NCBI GenBank assembly: GCA_047619485.1
Contig: JBLHKE010000001.1
Coordinates: 1-48,647 of the forward strand
DNA from: JBLHKE01 sp047619485
Lineage (GTDB): Bacteria > Verrucomicrobiota > Verrucomicrobiia > Verrucomicrobiales > DEV007
DNA length: 48,647 bases
Direction of reading: 5' to 3'
This document shows positions 31,718 to 41,200 of the stretch, piece after piece. Numbering within the stretch: position 1 is the stretch's first letter; each line of letters begins with the position of its first letter. Made by a program: the position numbers and the translations under genes. The notes under the pieces were generated by a model. It saw only the letters and a list, made by a program, of their open reading frames with translations. It made no database searches and was not told the DNA's origin.

Positions 31718-34711
31718 CTAGTCTAGGTAGATGAATTCGTTCAGGTTCAACACGAGCAGGCAGAGGCGCTCCAGCGCTTTGTCCTGATCGAGCCCGTGTT
31801 CGGTTTTGAGTTTTTCGATCAATGTTAGGCAGTGGTCGATCTCGTCCTGCTGCGCCTGGCGCGAGAGGGCGGTCTGCAGGCCGAGGCGCACCTGTTTGGC
31901 GACGTCACCACCGGCTCGCTCGCGCAGGTTCTCGGCCATCGTCGCGGCCTGTTCGTTGAGGAAGCGGCTGTTGAGCATGTTGAGCGCCTGGGTCGGCACG
32001 GTGGTGGTGAAGCGCACCGGGCAGGGGGCGTCGGTGTCGGCGAAGTCGAAGCTCTCGATCTCGGGTGGCTTGAGGCTGCGTTTGACCGTGATGTAGATGC
32101 TGCGTCGGCTCTGTTCCTCGGGCGAGCTCTTGCCCCACTTGCCGCCCTTGGTCGAGGAGGTTGCGAGCACGGCCTCGTCGAGCGTCGGATACATGCTCGG
32201 TCCACCGAGCTGCAGGTTGAGGTTGCCGCTTAGGTTGAGGATGGAATCGCGGATCTCCTCGGCGCTCAGGCGGCGCATGTTAAAACGCCAGAACAGGCCA
32301 TTGGTCGGGTCCTGGGCGAGCGCCTGGGTATTGCCGGCCGAGGACATCTGGTAGGCCTCGGAACTCATGATGAGGCGGTGCATGTCTTTGATGCTCCAAC
32401 CTTTCGCGACGAACTCGCTGGCCAGCCAGTCGAGTAGCTCCGGGTGGGTCGGCATCTCGCCGAGGTAGCCGAAATCGCTGCTAGTCGGACAGATGCCGCG
32501 GCCGAAGTGGTGCTGCCACAGGCGGTTCATCATGACGCGCGAAGTGCGCGGGTTGGTCGGCGAGGTCATCCACTCAGCCAGTACGGTGCGGCGGCCGCTG
32601 GATTTGGCGCCGGGTTTTGGATTGGGGATCTCCGCTGGTCCGCCACCGAGGATCAGTGGGAAACCGGGCTCGACCTGCTCGCCGGGCGCGTTGGCATTGC
32701 CGCGGATATGCACGTGCATCGGCGCAGGTTTGGATCCGGATTCCTGGACGATCATCGCGCGCACGCCGACGTCCATGCGTGAGCCGTTTTCGATTTGTGT
32801 GAGTTCGCGGCGAAAATTCTCATAGCGCTTGAGCTCCTCATTGGTGAAAATTTCCTTGCCGCGCTGGCGGATGAGTTTGGCGATGTCGAAGGCACCGAGT
32901 TTAGGTTGGTGCAGGCCGAGGTCGATGAACTGCCCTCCCTTGGTATGCTTGCAGTGCACGCTGACGACATTGCGCCCGGTCTGCAGTGCCTGCGTCGCCT
33001 CGGTGCCGAGCGCGATCTCGGTGTAGTTGGTCACGTGGCCACGCAGCTCGCGGATCAGCTGGCCGTTGAGGTAGACCTGCGCTTCCTCGTCGTGGTAGAT
33101 CGTCATCACCATCTTCTTCGGCACGGTGATTAGTTGGAAGCTGGTCTGCATCCAGATGTCGCTCGTCTTCCAATCAGTGCGCGCTTTGCTGTTCGGTGTC
33201 CCTTTGGAACCGAAGCCGCCCGGGGCGAGCTTCCAGCCCTCGTTCTCCGCGCGGAAGCCGACGTTGTACCAGCTCTCGTCCGGCACGGTCGTCGTGTAGT
33301 GCCATTGGTGTGGCTGTTTGCGCGAGTCGGGGATCATGATCTGCTCCGCGTTGGAACCGGCTAGCCGGGCGGCGATCTCCTTGTCCTTGGCCGCGAAACG
33401 ACGATTGGCCTCGGTCTCGAACTCGGCGCGCTCGGCGATGATCTGCTTCGCATCGGCGGCGAGTTCTGCCTTGCGCTGCTCGACCGCGGGTCGCATTGCG
33501 GGGGTGACGACGTTCTCGATGACGCGGCTCTTATCGTGATTGGTCAGGCCGTTGAAAAACGCCATGAAACTGTAGTAGTCCGTCTGCGGGATCGGGTCGG
33601 CCTTGTGATCATGACAGCGGGCACAACCGACGGTTATTGCGAGAAAACCCTCGGTGGTCGTGCGCAGGATGTCGTCCATCACATCGTAGCGCGCCTGGTG
33701 GCGGTCGACCGGCTCGTCATCCCACTGCATCAGGCGGTGGAAGCCGGTCGCGATCTTCGCGTCGACGGTGATCTCTTCCAACTCGTCGCCGGCGATCTGC
33801 TCGCGCACGAACTGGTCGTAGGGTTTGTCCTCATTGAACGCTTTGACGACGTAGTCGCGGTAGCGCCAGATCTCTTTTTTCTCCGAGTCGCGCTCGAAAC
33901 CGTTCGACTCGGCGTAGCGCACCACGTCGAGCCAGTGGCGTGCCCACCTCTCCCCGTAGTGTGGCGATGCTAGCAAGTCCTCGATGAGGTTCTCCCACGC
34001 CTGCGGCGATTCGTCTTTGATGAATGCGGCGACCTGCTCCGGGCTCGGCGGTAGGCCGATGAGGTTGTAGTAGGCGCGGCGGATGAGAGTCGCCTTGTTC
34101 GCCCTCGCGTTCTGCTTCAGCCCGGCTCCATTGAGCTTGGCGTTGATGAAGGCATCGATCGGGTGCTTGGCACCTTCGATCTGTGGCAGCGCCGGGCGTG
34201 TCAGTGGTTTATTGGACCAGAAAGCTTGCGTCGTGGCGTTGATCTTGGTCTGGCTGGATTCCTCCTCGAGCGGGTTGAGGACGTCGATGTCGTCGGCGGT
34301 CCAGGGTGCTTTCATTTCGACCCACTTGGTGAGCGTGGCGATCGTCTCCTCCGGGAGCTTGCTTTTCGGCGGCATCGCGTGCTGTGGGTCCGAGTGTGAG
34401 ATCATCTTCAGTAGAGGACTCTCCGCCGGGTTCGTCTCATCGATCACGGCCCCGTGATCGCCACCGATCATCAGGCCGCGGCGGCTGATGAGTTGCAGCC
34501 CGCCCTTGGCCTTGGCGTGGCCTTTGCTATCGATCTTGCCGTGACACTTGAAACAGCTGTTGGCGAGGATCGGGCGCACCTCCTTGGAGAAGAACTCGAC
34601 CTGCTCGGCGCTGAACTCCGGGTGCTCGATTTTTGTCCCCTCCTCGGCGTGGGCTGTGAATGTGAAGCCGAGGGTGGCAAACAGTAGGAATGATGGGTAG
34701 AATCGCGACAT
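31718..34711 (-). CDS. Planctomycete-type cytochrome c with DUF1549 and DUF1553
   Basis: A 997-residue exported protein. The start at 34711 gives a Sec signal (MSRFYPSFLLFATLGF, cleavage near AHA). A cytochrome c domain with haem motif CFKCH is at residues 53-57, then DUF1549 (HPIDAFINAKL, RRAYYNLIGLPP, WARHWLDVVRYAESNGFERD), with a second CARCH motif near 366. An insert with a carbohydrate-binding-like fold spans about 460-620. DUF1553 ends the chain (NPRTSRVMMNRLWQHHFGRG, LSAEEIRDSIL). It is transcribed with the DUF1501 gene. An AraC regulator is divergent from it. Confidence 0.92.
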   Translation of the reverse strand: MSRFYPSFLLFATLGFTFTAHAEEGTKIEHPEFSAEQVEFFSKEVRPILANSCFKCHGKIDSKGHAKAKGGLQLISRRGLMIGGDHGAVIDETNPAESPLLKMISHSDPQHAMPPKSKLPEETIATLTKWVEMKAPWTADDIDVLNPLEEESSQTKINATTQAFWSNKPLTRPALPQIEGAKHPIDAFINAKLNGAGLKQNARANKATLIRRAYYNLIGLPPSPEQVAAFIKDESPQAWENLIEDLLASPHYGERWARHWLDVVRYAESNGFERDSEKKEIWRYRDYVVKAFNEDKPYDQFVREQIAGDELEEITVDAKIATGFHRLMQWDDEPVDRHQARYDVMDDILRTTTEGFLAITVGCARCHDHKADPIPQTDYYSFMAFFNGLTNHDKSRVIENVVTPAMRPAVEQRKAELAADAKQIIAERAEFETEANRRFAAKDKEIAARLAGSNAEQIMIPDSRKQPHQWHYTTTVPDESWYNVGFRAENEGWKLAPGGFGSKGTPNSKARTDWKTSDIWMQTSFQLITVPKKMVMTIYHDEEAQVYLNGQLIRELRGHVTNYTEIALGTEATQALQTGRNVVSVHCKHTKGGQFIDLGLHQPKLGAFDIAKLIRQRGKEIFTNEELKRYENFRRELTQIENGSRMDVGVRAMIVQESGSKPAPMHVHIRGNANAPGEQVEPGFPLILGGGPAEIPNPKPGAKSSGRRTVLAEWMTSPTNPRTSRVMMNRLWQHHFGRGICPTSSDFGYLGEMPTHPELLDWLASEFVAKGWSIKDMHRLIMSSEAYQMSSAGNTQALAQDPTNGLFWRFNMRRLSAEEIRDSILNLSGNLNLQLGGPSMYPTLDEAVLATSSTKGGKWGKSSPEEQSRRSIYITVKRSLKPPEIESFDFADTDAPCPVRFTTTVPTQALNMLNSRFLNEQAATMAENLRERAGGDVAKQVRLGLQTALSRQAQQDEIDHCLTLIEKLKTEHGLDQDKALERLCLLVLNLNEFIYLD

Positions 34712-34797
34712 AAATGGGCTCCGGGCTTTTAACTTGAGCAAAGCAGCGTTGCGCTGTCTTTTCTAACGAAACATAGCCCTAAAAAGCTACCTTGGCT

Positions 34798-35679
34798 ATG
34801 CTACGAAACGACAAAGACCTATCCGAAACCGACATCCGTCACCCGGAATCATGCATGTTGACCGTGCGCGCGGATGACGCTGGCGACGGGCGTCCTTGGC
34901 ACGATGCGGGCGCACGATGCCGCCTGCTGGACGGGTATCACATCGAGCATGCCGGCGTCGGGCGCATGCCCGCGCCATTCGAGATTGTGCGGACGGCACT
35001 GGGCGGGTCGTATTTCCTGTCCTGCTTCGGCGGTTCGGGCGAAGTGTTAGTCAACGGCCGCTGGGAGACCTGCGGGGTGGGGGAGGCGTTCCTGCTGGCG
35101 CCGGGTACCCTGCACGCTTTTCGCGCCACGACGGGTGGGCACTGGGATTTCAGTTGGGTGCGCTACCGGGAGGTGGCGGGTCAGAAGCCGGTGGCACGCG
35201 CGAGCTCACCGGTGATGGCAAGATTTCCCGCGCAACCGTTCCTGCACGCGGTGTCTGGTCTCTACCACGCGAGCGCCGCCCCGGAGGCGCGGCCGGCGGC
35301 AGTGGCACAGTGGGTTGATTTAGTGCATAATTATGTGTTAGAGTATGCGCAGCCAGCAGGCGGTGATGCACGGCTAGATCGGGTCTGGGAGGCGGTGGGG
35401 CGCGACCTCGCCGCCGACTGGTCGACGGCCTCGATGGCGGAGATCGCGCACGTCAGCGAGAAGCAACTCGAGCGCCTGTGCAAACGTGATCTCGGGCGCA
35501 CGCCGCGCCAGCACCTCATCGCGCTGCGGATGCACCGCGCGGCGGAACTGCTGACATCGACCGACGCGACGGTCGAATCGATCGCTGCGGCGGTTGGTTA
35601 TCAGAACCCGTTCACGTTTTCGACCCGCTTCAGGCGCTTCAGCGGCTGGCCGCCGTCACGCTACCCGGCGCGGCTTTGA
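34798..35679 (+). CDS. AraC-family transcriptional regulator
   Basis: A 293-residue protein from the ATG at 34798 (a TTG two codons earlier is also open). The N-terminal part is an AraC-type cupin ligand-binding domain (about 60-120, GSYFLSCFGGSGEVLVNGRW, GEAFLLAPGTLHAF). The C-terminal double helix-turn-helix (about 195-290) has SMAEIAHVSEKQLERLCKRD and ESIAAAVGYQNPFTFSTRFR. It is divergent from the cytochrome/DUF1553-DUF1501 unit with 86 bases between starts, where a CAGCG/CGCTG inverted repeat near 34745 could be a site. It probably controls that pair in response to a sugar. Confidence 0.9.
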   Translation: MLRNDKDLSETDIRHPESCMLTVRADDAGDGRPWHDAGARCRLLDGYHIEHAGVGRMPAPFEIVRTALGGSYFLSCFGGSGEVLVNGRWETCGVGEAFLLAPGTLHAFRATTGGHWDFSWVRYREVAGQKPVARASSPVMARFPAQPFLHAVSGLYHASAAPEARPAAVAQWVDLVHNYVLEYAQPAGGDARLDRVWEAVGRDLAADWSTASMAEIAHVSEKQLERLCKRDLGRTPRQHLIALRMHRAAELLTSTDATVESIAAAVGYQNPFTFSTRFRRFSGWPPSRYPARL

Positions 35680-35736
35680 TCGGGTCTGAAAATCGAGTGG
35701 AAAATTGGGATTTCCGACCCACCATATTGCTAGTTT

Positions 35737-36378
35737 ATGAACGATCCTGTCGCCAATACCCAAGTCGAGTTGGCCAGCCGCCTAGGTCTGCTGGACGATG
35801 TCATCGAGGCGCTCGAAGACGGCGCCAACATCGATTGCAATGGCTGCTCGCCGGTCTATTTCGCGATCCAGAACGGTCACCGGGAGGTGCTGGTAGCTCT
35901 GGTCGAGCGCGGCGCGGATGTGTCAATGTTCGGGGTGGACCCAGCGGGCGACGTCCTTGAGCAGCTGATGGCGATCGGCCCAGGTGGGGTTGAGACAACC
36001 ACGGTAGACGCGCCGGATGCGGTGGAGGGAATGGTCGAGCTAGACGCGAAGATGATCCGCGCCTTCGACCGGATGCTGTGCAACAAAGGCATGGGCGAAC
36101 CGATCAAGAAGGGTCGCCTGACCGAATACCGAGCCTTCTGTGATGGCCTGACGAGCCTGGCTGCGGAAGATTGCCAATCCGTGGTTAGCGAGTTTCTCGA
36201 CTGGATCAAGCCCCAGGGCGACGCCGATCCTGAGGAGGCGGCGAATATGATTCTCGGCGACGAGAGCAGCGCCGCGCGACTGGCGGAATTGGCCGAGCGC
36301 TACGCGAAGGTGACGGCGGAGGAGTTGCCCGGTGAGTTGTTGAAAGACTACCTCAAAGAGCGCAAGAAGGTCAGTTGA
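35737..36378 (+). CDS. Ankyrin-repeat protein
   Basis: A 213-residue cytoplasmic protein. Two ankyrin repeats are visible at about residues 9-62 (LGLLDDVIEALEDGANIDCN, then VYFAIQNGHREVLVALVERGADV). The remaining 150 residues are acidic and helical with no family I recognise, containing DAKMIRAFDRML and an EEAANMILGDESSAARLAELAERYA stretch. Ankyrin repeats bind proteins; the partner is unknown. It lies at the left edge of a stretch of broken genes but its own frame and codon use are normal. Confidence 0.75.
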   Translation: MNDPVANTQVELASRLGLLDDVIEALEDGANIDCNGCSPVYFAIQNGHREVLVALVERGADVSMFGVDPAGDVLEQLMAIGPGGVETTTVDAPDAVEGMVELDAKMIRAFDRMLCNKGMGEPIKKGRLTEYRAFCDGLTSLAAEDCQSVVSEFLDWIKPQGDADPEEAANMILGDESSAARLAELAERYAKVTAEELPGELLKDYLKERKKVS

Positions 36379-36408
36379 TGAGGTAATATTTGGAGCTTCC
36401 AAGCGGTC

Positions 36409-36495
36409 GGGCCGCCGCCGGGATTGGATCACGCGACGGCGATGCGTTTCCTCGACTCGATCATGGAGAAGAATCTGCTGCCCGGTGCCCGGTAG
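36409..36495 (+). pseudogene. C-terminal gene fragment, unidentified
   Basis: A short plus-strand frame reads GPPPGLDHATAMRFLDSIME and then KNLLPGAR before a stop at 36493-36495. It has the look of a real protein C-terminus but no start, and the bases before it are the tail of the ankyrin gene and its downstream region. It is probably a leftover from a deletion. I cannot name the family. Confidence 0.3.
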
Positions 36496-36555
36496 TAAGT
36501 GCCTCTACCGGCGGATGAGATGACGGCGATTTAGCCTAGTCTCGACCGCACCCGG

Positions 36556-37425
36556 TTGGTAAACGTATGCGGAGTTAGGAAGAGTTGGATATGCGAGATC
36601 CCGAAAACGATGAAGTGGAGAACGGTTCGCAACTTGGCCGATCCAAAAAACAATAACAGCAGCCTAAACCAGCCGCAAGGTGGCGAGCAAATATTGATAG
36701 GAAAAGTATTTTTACTGTATTACCATTTTGAAGAGCACCGAGAAACTTGTTGGGTGAATTGCACTGTTCGCCTGAAAAAAGGCTCTTCGCAATACTGCGA
36801 TACTCATTCTACCGCATCCTGCCAACCCTCACCGAACAGCAGAGGACGTTTCTGGAATACTTTTTCGATGTCAATCGACGCAGCATCATCGCCTTTGACC
36901 AGTTTGAGTCTTTGCGTTCCGGCGCTGGTTTTGGTAACGAGTTCGCAAGTTGCGCCTTTCCCAGCGATGAGGAAGATGAGGCTCCAATCGAGGGAGTGCG
37001 TATCCGCTACTTTGACGAGCAAGTAGATCTCCCGACTGAGTTCTTTTTCGAAAAGTTATCCGATTTAGGGTGAGGGTGTATTCGTCCCTCGCCGCGACAC
37101 TGATTCTCGCCTCAAGTCGCTCGCAGGTGGTCGCGTCTTTCCTGGCGTCCACCACCTCTCAAGCTTTCTCGTGAACGATAGCGAAGGCTCGATTTCGATA
37201 CGCATGAAAGCTGATGACTTCGAAGAACCACTGGTTGATCTCGAGGTCAGAGAGACATCAGATTTTCCGGAGTCGTCGGTTTTCGAATCACATCGGAGGC
37301 GTGACTGCATTGGTGGGTGGCAGGCATCAAGTGTTGCCAAACTACCTGAGTTCAACGGAGCGCGATTGGGCTTAAATAGGATGGAGGCCGGACTGGTCGA
37401 ACTTCCCGCGTATTGGTTCAGGTAA
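36556..37425 (+). pseudogene. Probable frameshifted gene of unknown function
   Basis: Protein-like sequence changes frame twice. Frame 1 (from 36556) gives a segment ending VRLKK at an A6 run near 36775. Frame 2 then continues EKRLFAILRYSFYRILPTLT and runs to EFFFEKLSDLG, stop at 37073. Frame 3 resumes directly with GEGVFVPRRDTDSRLKSLAG and VNDSEGSISIRMKADDFEEP, ending at 37425. The simplest reading is one decayed gene. The A6 run could also allow slippage at the first junction. Base composition is AT-richer than the flanks. No family recognised. Confidence 0.4.
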
Positions 37426-37494
37426 AAATGGCTCGCCGCGACATTCGTCTACCATGGATACTTCCTTCAGCCCTTCACCCTGTTCTGCCAGAAT

Positions 37495-37848
37495 ATGAGA
37501 ACGCAACAGCTCACCTGGATTCCTGCTATCTCTTCTCTGGTTGTGTTGTTTTCGTACGTTACGCTGGCTCTTCATGTGCGGCTTGGACTCGGTCATTGGC
37601 CAAAGCCGATGTATGAGAGTTACGAAACCAATTTATACTTTGCGCACGGATGGCTATTTATAGGTATTGGCTTTTTTGCAGTCCTTCTCGCGGCGCCCCT
37701 CTGGCTAGTCGGCTTAAAGCTGCCGATATTTAGGACACCAAAGCGGACACGATTCATCCAGCTTGGAGTGTTTGGTCTCGGATGGCTGCTTTTCTATCTC
37801 TATGTCGCTATCGATCCCGGTTCGTTCACCATGTGGTTTCTCGGCTAG
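37495..37848 (+). CDS. Small three-span membrane protein
   Basis: A 117-residue protein with three hydrophobic segments (about residues 9-28, 52-75 and 90-110). Between the first two is HVRLGLGHWPKPMYESYETN, an ordered polar loop that looks conserved rather than random. The intact frame among broken neighbours argues that it is a real gene, possibly carried in on the same transferred segment. No ribosome binding site stands out. Function unknown. Confidence 0.55.
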   Translation: MRTQQLTWIPAISSLVVLFSYVTLALHVRLGLGHWPKPMYESYETNLYFAHGWLFIGIGFFAVLLAAPLWLVGLKLPIFRTPKRTRFIQLGVFGLGWLLFYLYVAIDPGSFTMWFLG

Positions 37849-37930
37849 GAGATGCACGGTCTCGGGGTGGCTTCGATTCACACGGTCGGCAGAGCAAGGC
37901 TGAGGATGACTCCAACATTGGAAAGTGTAA

Positions 37931-38035
37931 GTGATTGTCACGATCGACGTTGCTTATCTGACCGATGGATCATGGAAGATTGTTGAGGTTGGCTCCGGTG
38001 TCGTATCTGGGCTTCCGATGCGTATGGAACCCTAA
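37931..38035 (+). pseudogene. Fragment of an ATP-grasp (DUF4343-like) protein
   Basis: A 34-residue frame reads VIVTIDVAYLTDGSWKIVEV followed by GSGVVSGLP, the signature end of ATP-grasp proteins of the DUF4343 type (usually IDVA, then a Trp, then EVGDGQVSGLP). A one-base shift after EP gives LTFLRKSLESCWRACRRS, a plausible continuation. No start or N-terminal domain exists upstream, so it is a relic. The surrounding gap (37849-38259) otherwise holds only a small hairpin (CGTTGAA/TTCAACG, 38190-38206) and no gene. Confidence 0.45.
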
Positions 38036-38259
38036 CGTTTCTTCGCAAGTCTCTGGAATCATGCTGGAGAGCATGTCGTCGATCCTAAGTTCTGACCCGC
38101 CGCGAGTTTATTCAGCCATGAACAATCAATCATCAACTGACCGCAAACAAGCGGGCGATCAAACGGCTGACGCGACGGACTTGAACCCTCGTTGAAATTT
38201 TCAACGCCTAACCCGAATCAGATGGTCGCCGCGGGCTGTCGGTCGACGACTCGCTCTGC

Positions 38260-41200
38260 CTACTGTGGCAGGGCTAGGCGCTGGTCGCGCATTTTTTGTT
38301 GCAGGCGGATTCGATCGGCGAAGCGCTTGTCGAGGCCGAGCTGCTCGTAGAGCGTGAGCTTCTCTTCGTGCAGTTTCTTGTCGAAGGGGGAGTCCTTCAG
38401 CTGCGCATCGATCTTCTGTAGGGCGAGTGCGTGGTAGCCTTCGGCTATCAGGAGGGCGAGTTCGACTTTCTGGTAATCCTTAGATGGTTGATCCTCCCAG
38501 CGGCGTATCTCGGCGAGGGCTTTGCGTGAGGGTTTTAGCCTGTTGGCCTTTAGTAGGATTTCAGCCTCGAGGCGGGCGATCGTTGCTAGGCGTTTGCGGC
38601 GCAGATCCATCTTCTTCTGCCTCTCAGAGGCCTCTTTTTTCTCGTCGAGGGTCGCCTCATCGGGTTCACTGCGGGCACCGAAGTAGGTGGCGACACCTTT
38701 CGGGTCGCTCAGGGCGCGGGCTTTTTTCAGTATTTTCATTACCTGCTTCGGTGCGTTCTTGTTTTTCTTCTTGGCAGGTTTTTTCTTCGGTGCGTCGCCT
38801 TTCTTTGGGGGGGCGATGAGTAGCCCGGCTTGCCCAGCATGAATCATGGCGTGGATGACGTGAAGGTCGGCGTCTTTTGGCTTCTCTTGCAACAATGCCT
38901 TCAGCAGCTCGTCGCGCTTGGCCTGCTCTTCGGCTTTTTCGGAGAGCTTGGTCGCCCTGACGAAGGTGAGGCGTCGTTGGAAGCGGTCGTCGGTCAATTT
39001 ATCCAACGCAGCTTTCTTTTTCTCGAGTGACTCGGGCTTTTTCTTTTGGTTGGCGACCGCTTTGAAGTCGGCGCCTGGTCGGCACTCGACGCGGATGCTG
39101 AGTAGCTCGTGCTTGGCGCCGCCCTGTTGCTTCAATTTGAAACTCCCACTGAAATAATCGGGAGCCGGTTTCTGCGAGCCCAGCGAGGCGAGCCCCGCTG
39201 CGCCAACCAATAGGCTGTTGCTACGATTTGCTACCAGCTCTAGCGCCCCGGTCTTCTTCCCCTGCATCACCTCGCGATTCGAGGTGAAGAGTTCGAGGGT
39301 TTTCGGCTTGTCGAGTTTGGTCGAGTAGGCGAGCGGGCGGTCCTGTTCACGCTCCAACATAGATCGTTCAAGGCTGCGCAGGTCACGGTAGAAGGTCGTC
39401 TTGCCCTTCGGCAATGTGAGGCCGGAGTTCCGGTAGGCGCCTCCCTGGTAGAGTAGCTTTCCGGACTCGTGGTAGGCGGTGATCACGCCACCAGCGATTT
39501 CCGAACCGGCAGAGAAACGCCGCGCGGACTGGAGTTCGATCTTGGTGGGTTTCTCAACGGCGACCGAGAAGGTCTGGCGCAGAAAGGCGGGCGACAGCCC
39601 CTTCTCCTGACGCGGGCCTGGAGGGAATGCCTCGCGTTGATCTGGCGAGAGGAACTCGGTTTTTTCCGGCAGTTGGCTGAAGTGGGCGCGATCGATGGAA
39701 CCCTCGCCGCTGACGGTTTCGCTGCTGGCGCTGACAACGCGCAGCGGGACGTGTTCGTCGTTCTGATTGAAGGAGAGCAAGTCCTGGTCGGAGTCGATGC
39801 CGATGAATTGCAGGTCGACCCCGAGGGTGGTTTTGCCGGCGGAGAAATACGGTTGGTGGATGGCGAGTTCGGTTGTCTTACCGCCCTCGACTGGGATCAG
39901 GATTTCCGCCTCGGCGCCAGGGGTCATGCCGAAGTAGCTCATCTTGTTGAATGAGTAGTAGCTGCCGTCGGCGACCAGCGTGACGGCGTGCAGGATGACC
40001 ACGCGCGGCAACGGGTCAGCGGACTGGCGGTGCAGGCGCAGTTTCATGAAATTGGCATTCGCTGGAATCTGGAAAAAGTGCCGATCGGTCGCGCCGGATT
40101 TGAGATCGAGCGAGTAGCTGGCGCGGTGTTTGGCATGCGGATCGGTTTTCTCTCCGCGCACGATGGTGATCGGGATGCGCAGCAGTGGTCCGGAATTTGG
40201 CGAGTCTGCCAGCCGCGCCTGGATCTCTGCGTATAGTGGTGGCTGTCCGGGGCGTGTCTCGGGAATATCGAGGATCGGGCGGATGGTGATACGCCCGTTC
40301 GCCAGCCTCACGTAGTCAGGTACTTTGACCCAGGGCTGCGTCGAGGTGAACACCAGATCTTCTTCGAAAGCGTACTTTTCCGGAGCGTTGACGCGTTGGA
40401 TGAACTTGGGAGTGATGTCGAAACGCACTTCTTTCTTCCCGGCAGGGATGTCCCCACGCAGGTAGAGGCCGGGGCCGTTGCGGAAGGTGTTCGATTCGGT
40501 GTTGATGGAGTAGAAGTGATCCCAAGCGCTCTCTTCAGCGTTCGCCTTGAGATGATCCCACGCGGGGAGCGCCTGGACTAGGCCGGCGCCCTGTGCGAAG
40601 ACCTCGACATCTCTGACGAAGTGCGCGCTGTTCATGAGCGCTGCGCGGATGCGTGCCGGTGAGTGCTCGACCTTGCTCTGTTTCGCCGCACTGACTAGCA
40701 GAGCACCAAGACCAGCGACTGAGGGGGACGACATCGAGGTGCCATTGTAGCGCTGCGACTTGCGTAATTCGTCGTAGGCCAGTGAGGCATACGCGCCGCC
40801 GGGTCCCATGATATCGACGCCTAGGTCGCCGTTCTTCGCCGGGCCGCGTGCGGAGAAATTGTAGGCTGTGCTCGGTGCCTTGCTGGTCTGGTTGTGGAGC
40901 ACGCGCGCCATCTCCGAGGACACGTAGGCGCCGACGCCGATCACCGAACTGGCATCGCCGCCTGGGCTTCCGAGTGTCGACAGTGCAGGTCCGCTGTTGC
41001 CGGCCGAGACGAAGGCGGTGACACCGTATTTCTCCACTAGCAGATTGTAGGTGCGGGCGCCGAGATTCCCACCGTCCTGATACTGGCTTGCGCCACCCCA
41101 GCTGGCGTTCATGATGTCGACCCCATATTGCGCGCAGGCGGCGACCCCACGCATCTCGCCGACCCCGGTCGAGCTGCCACCGAAGCGCGTGTCGCCGATT

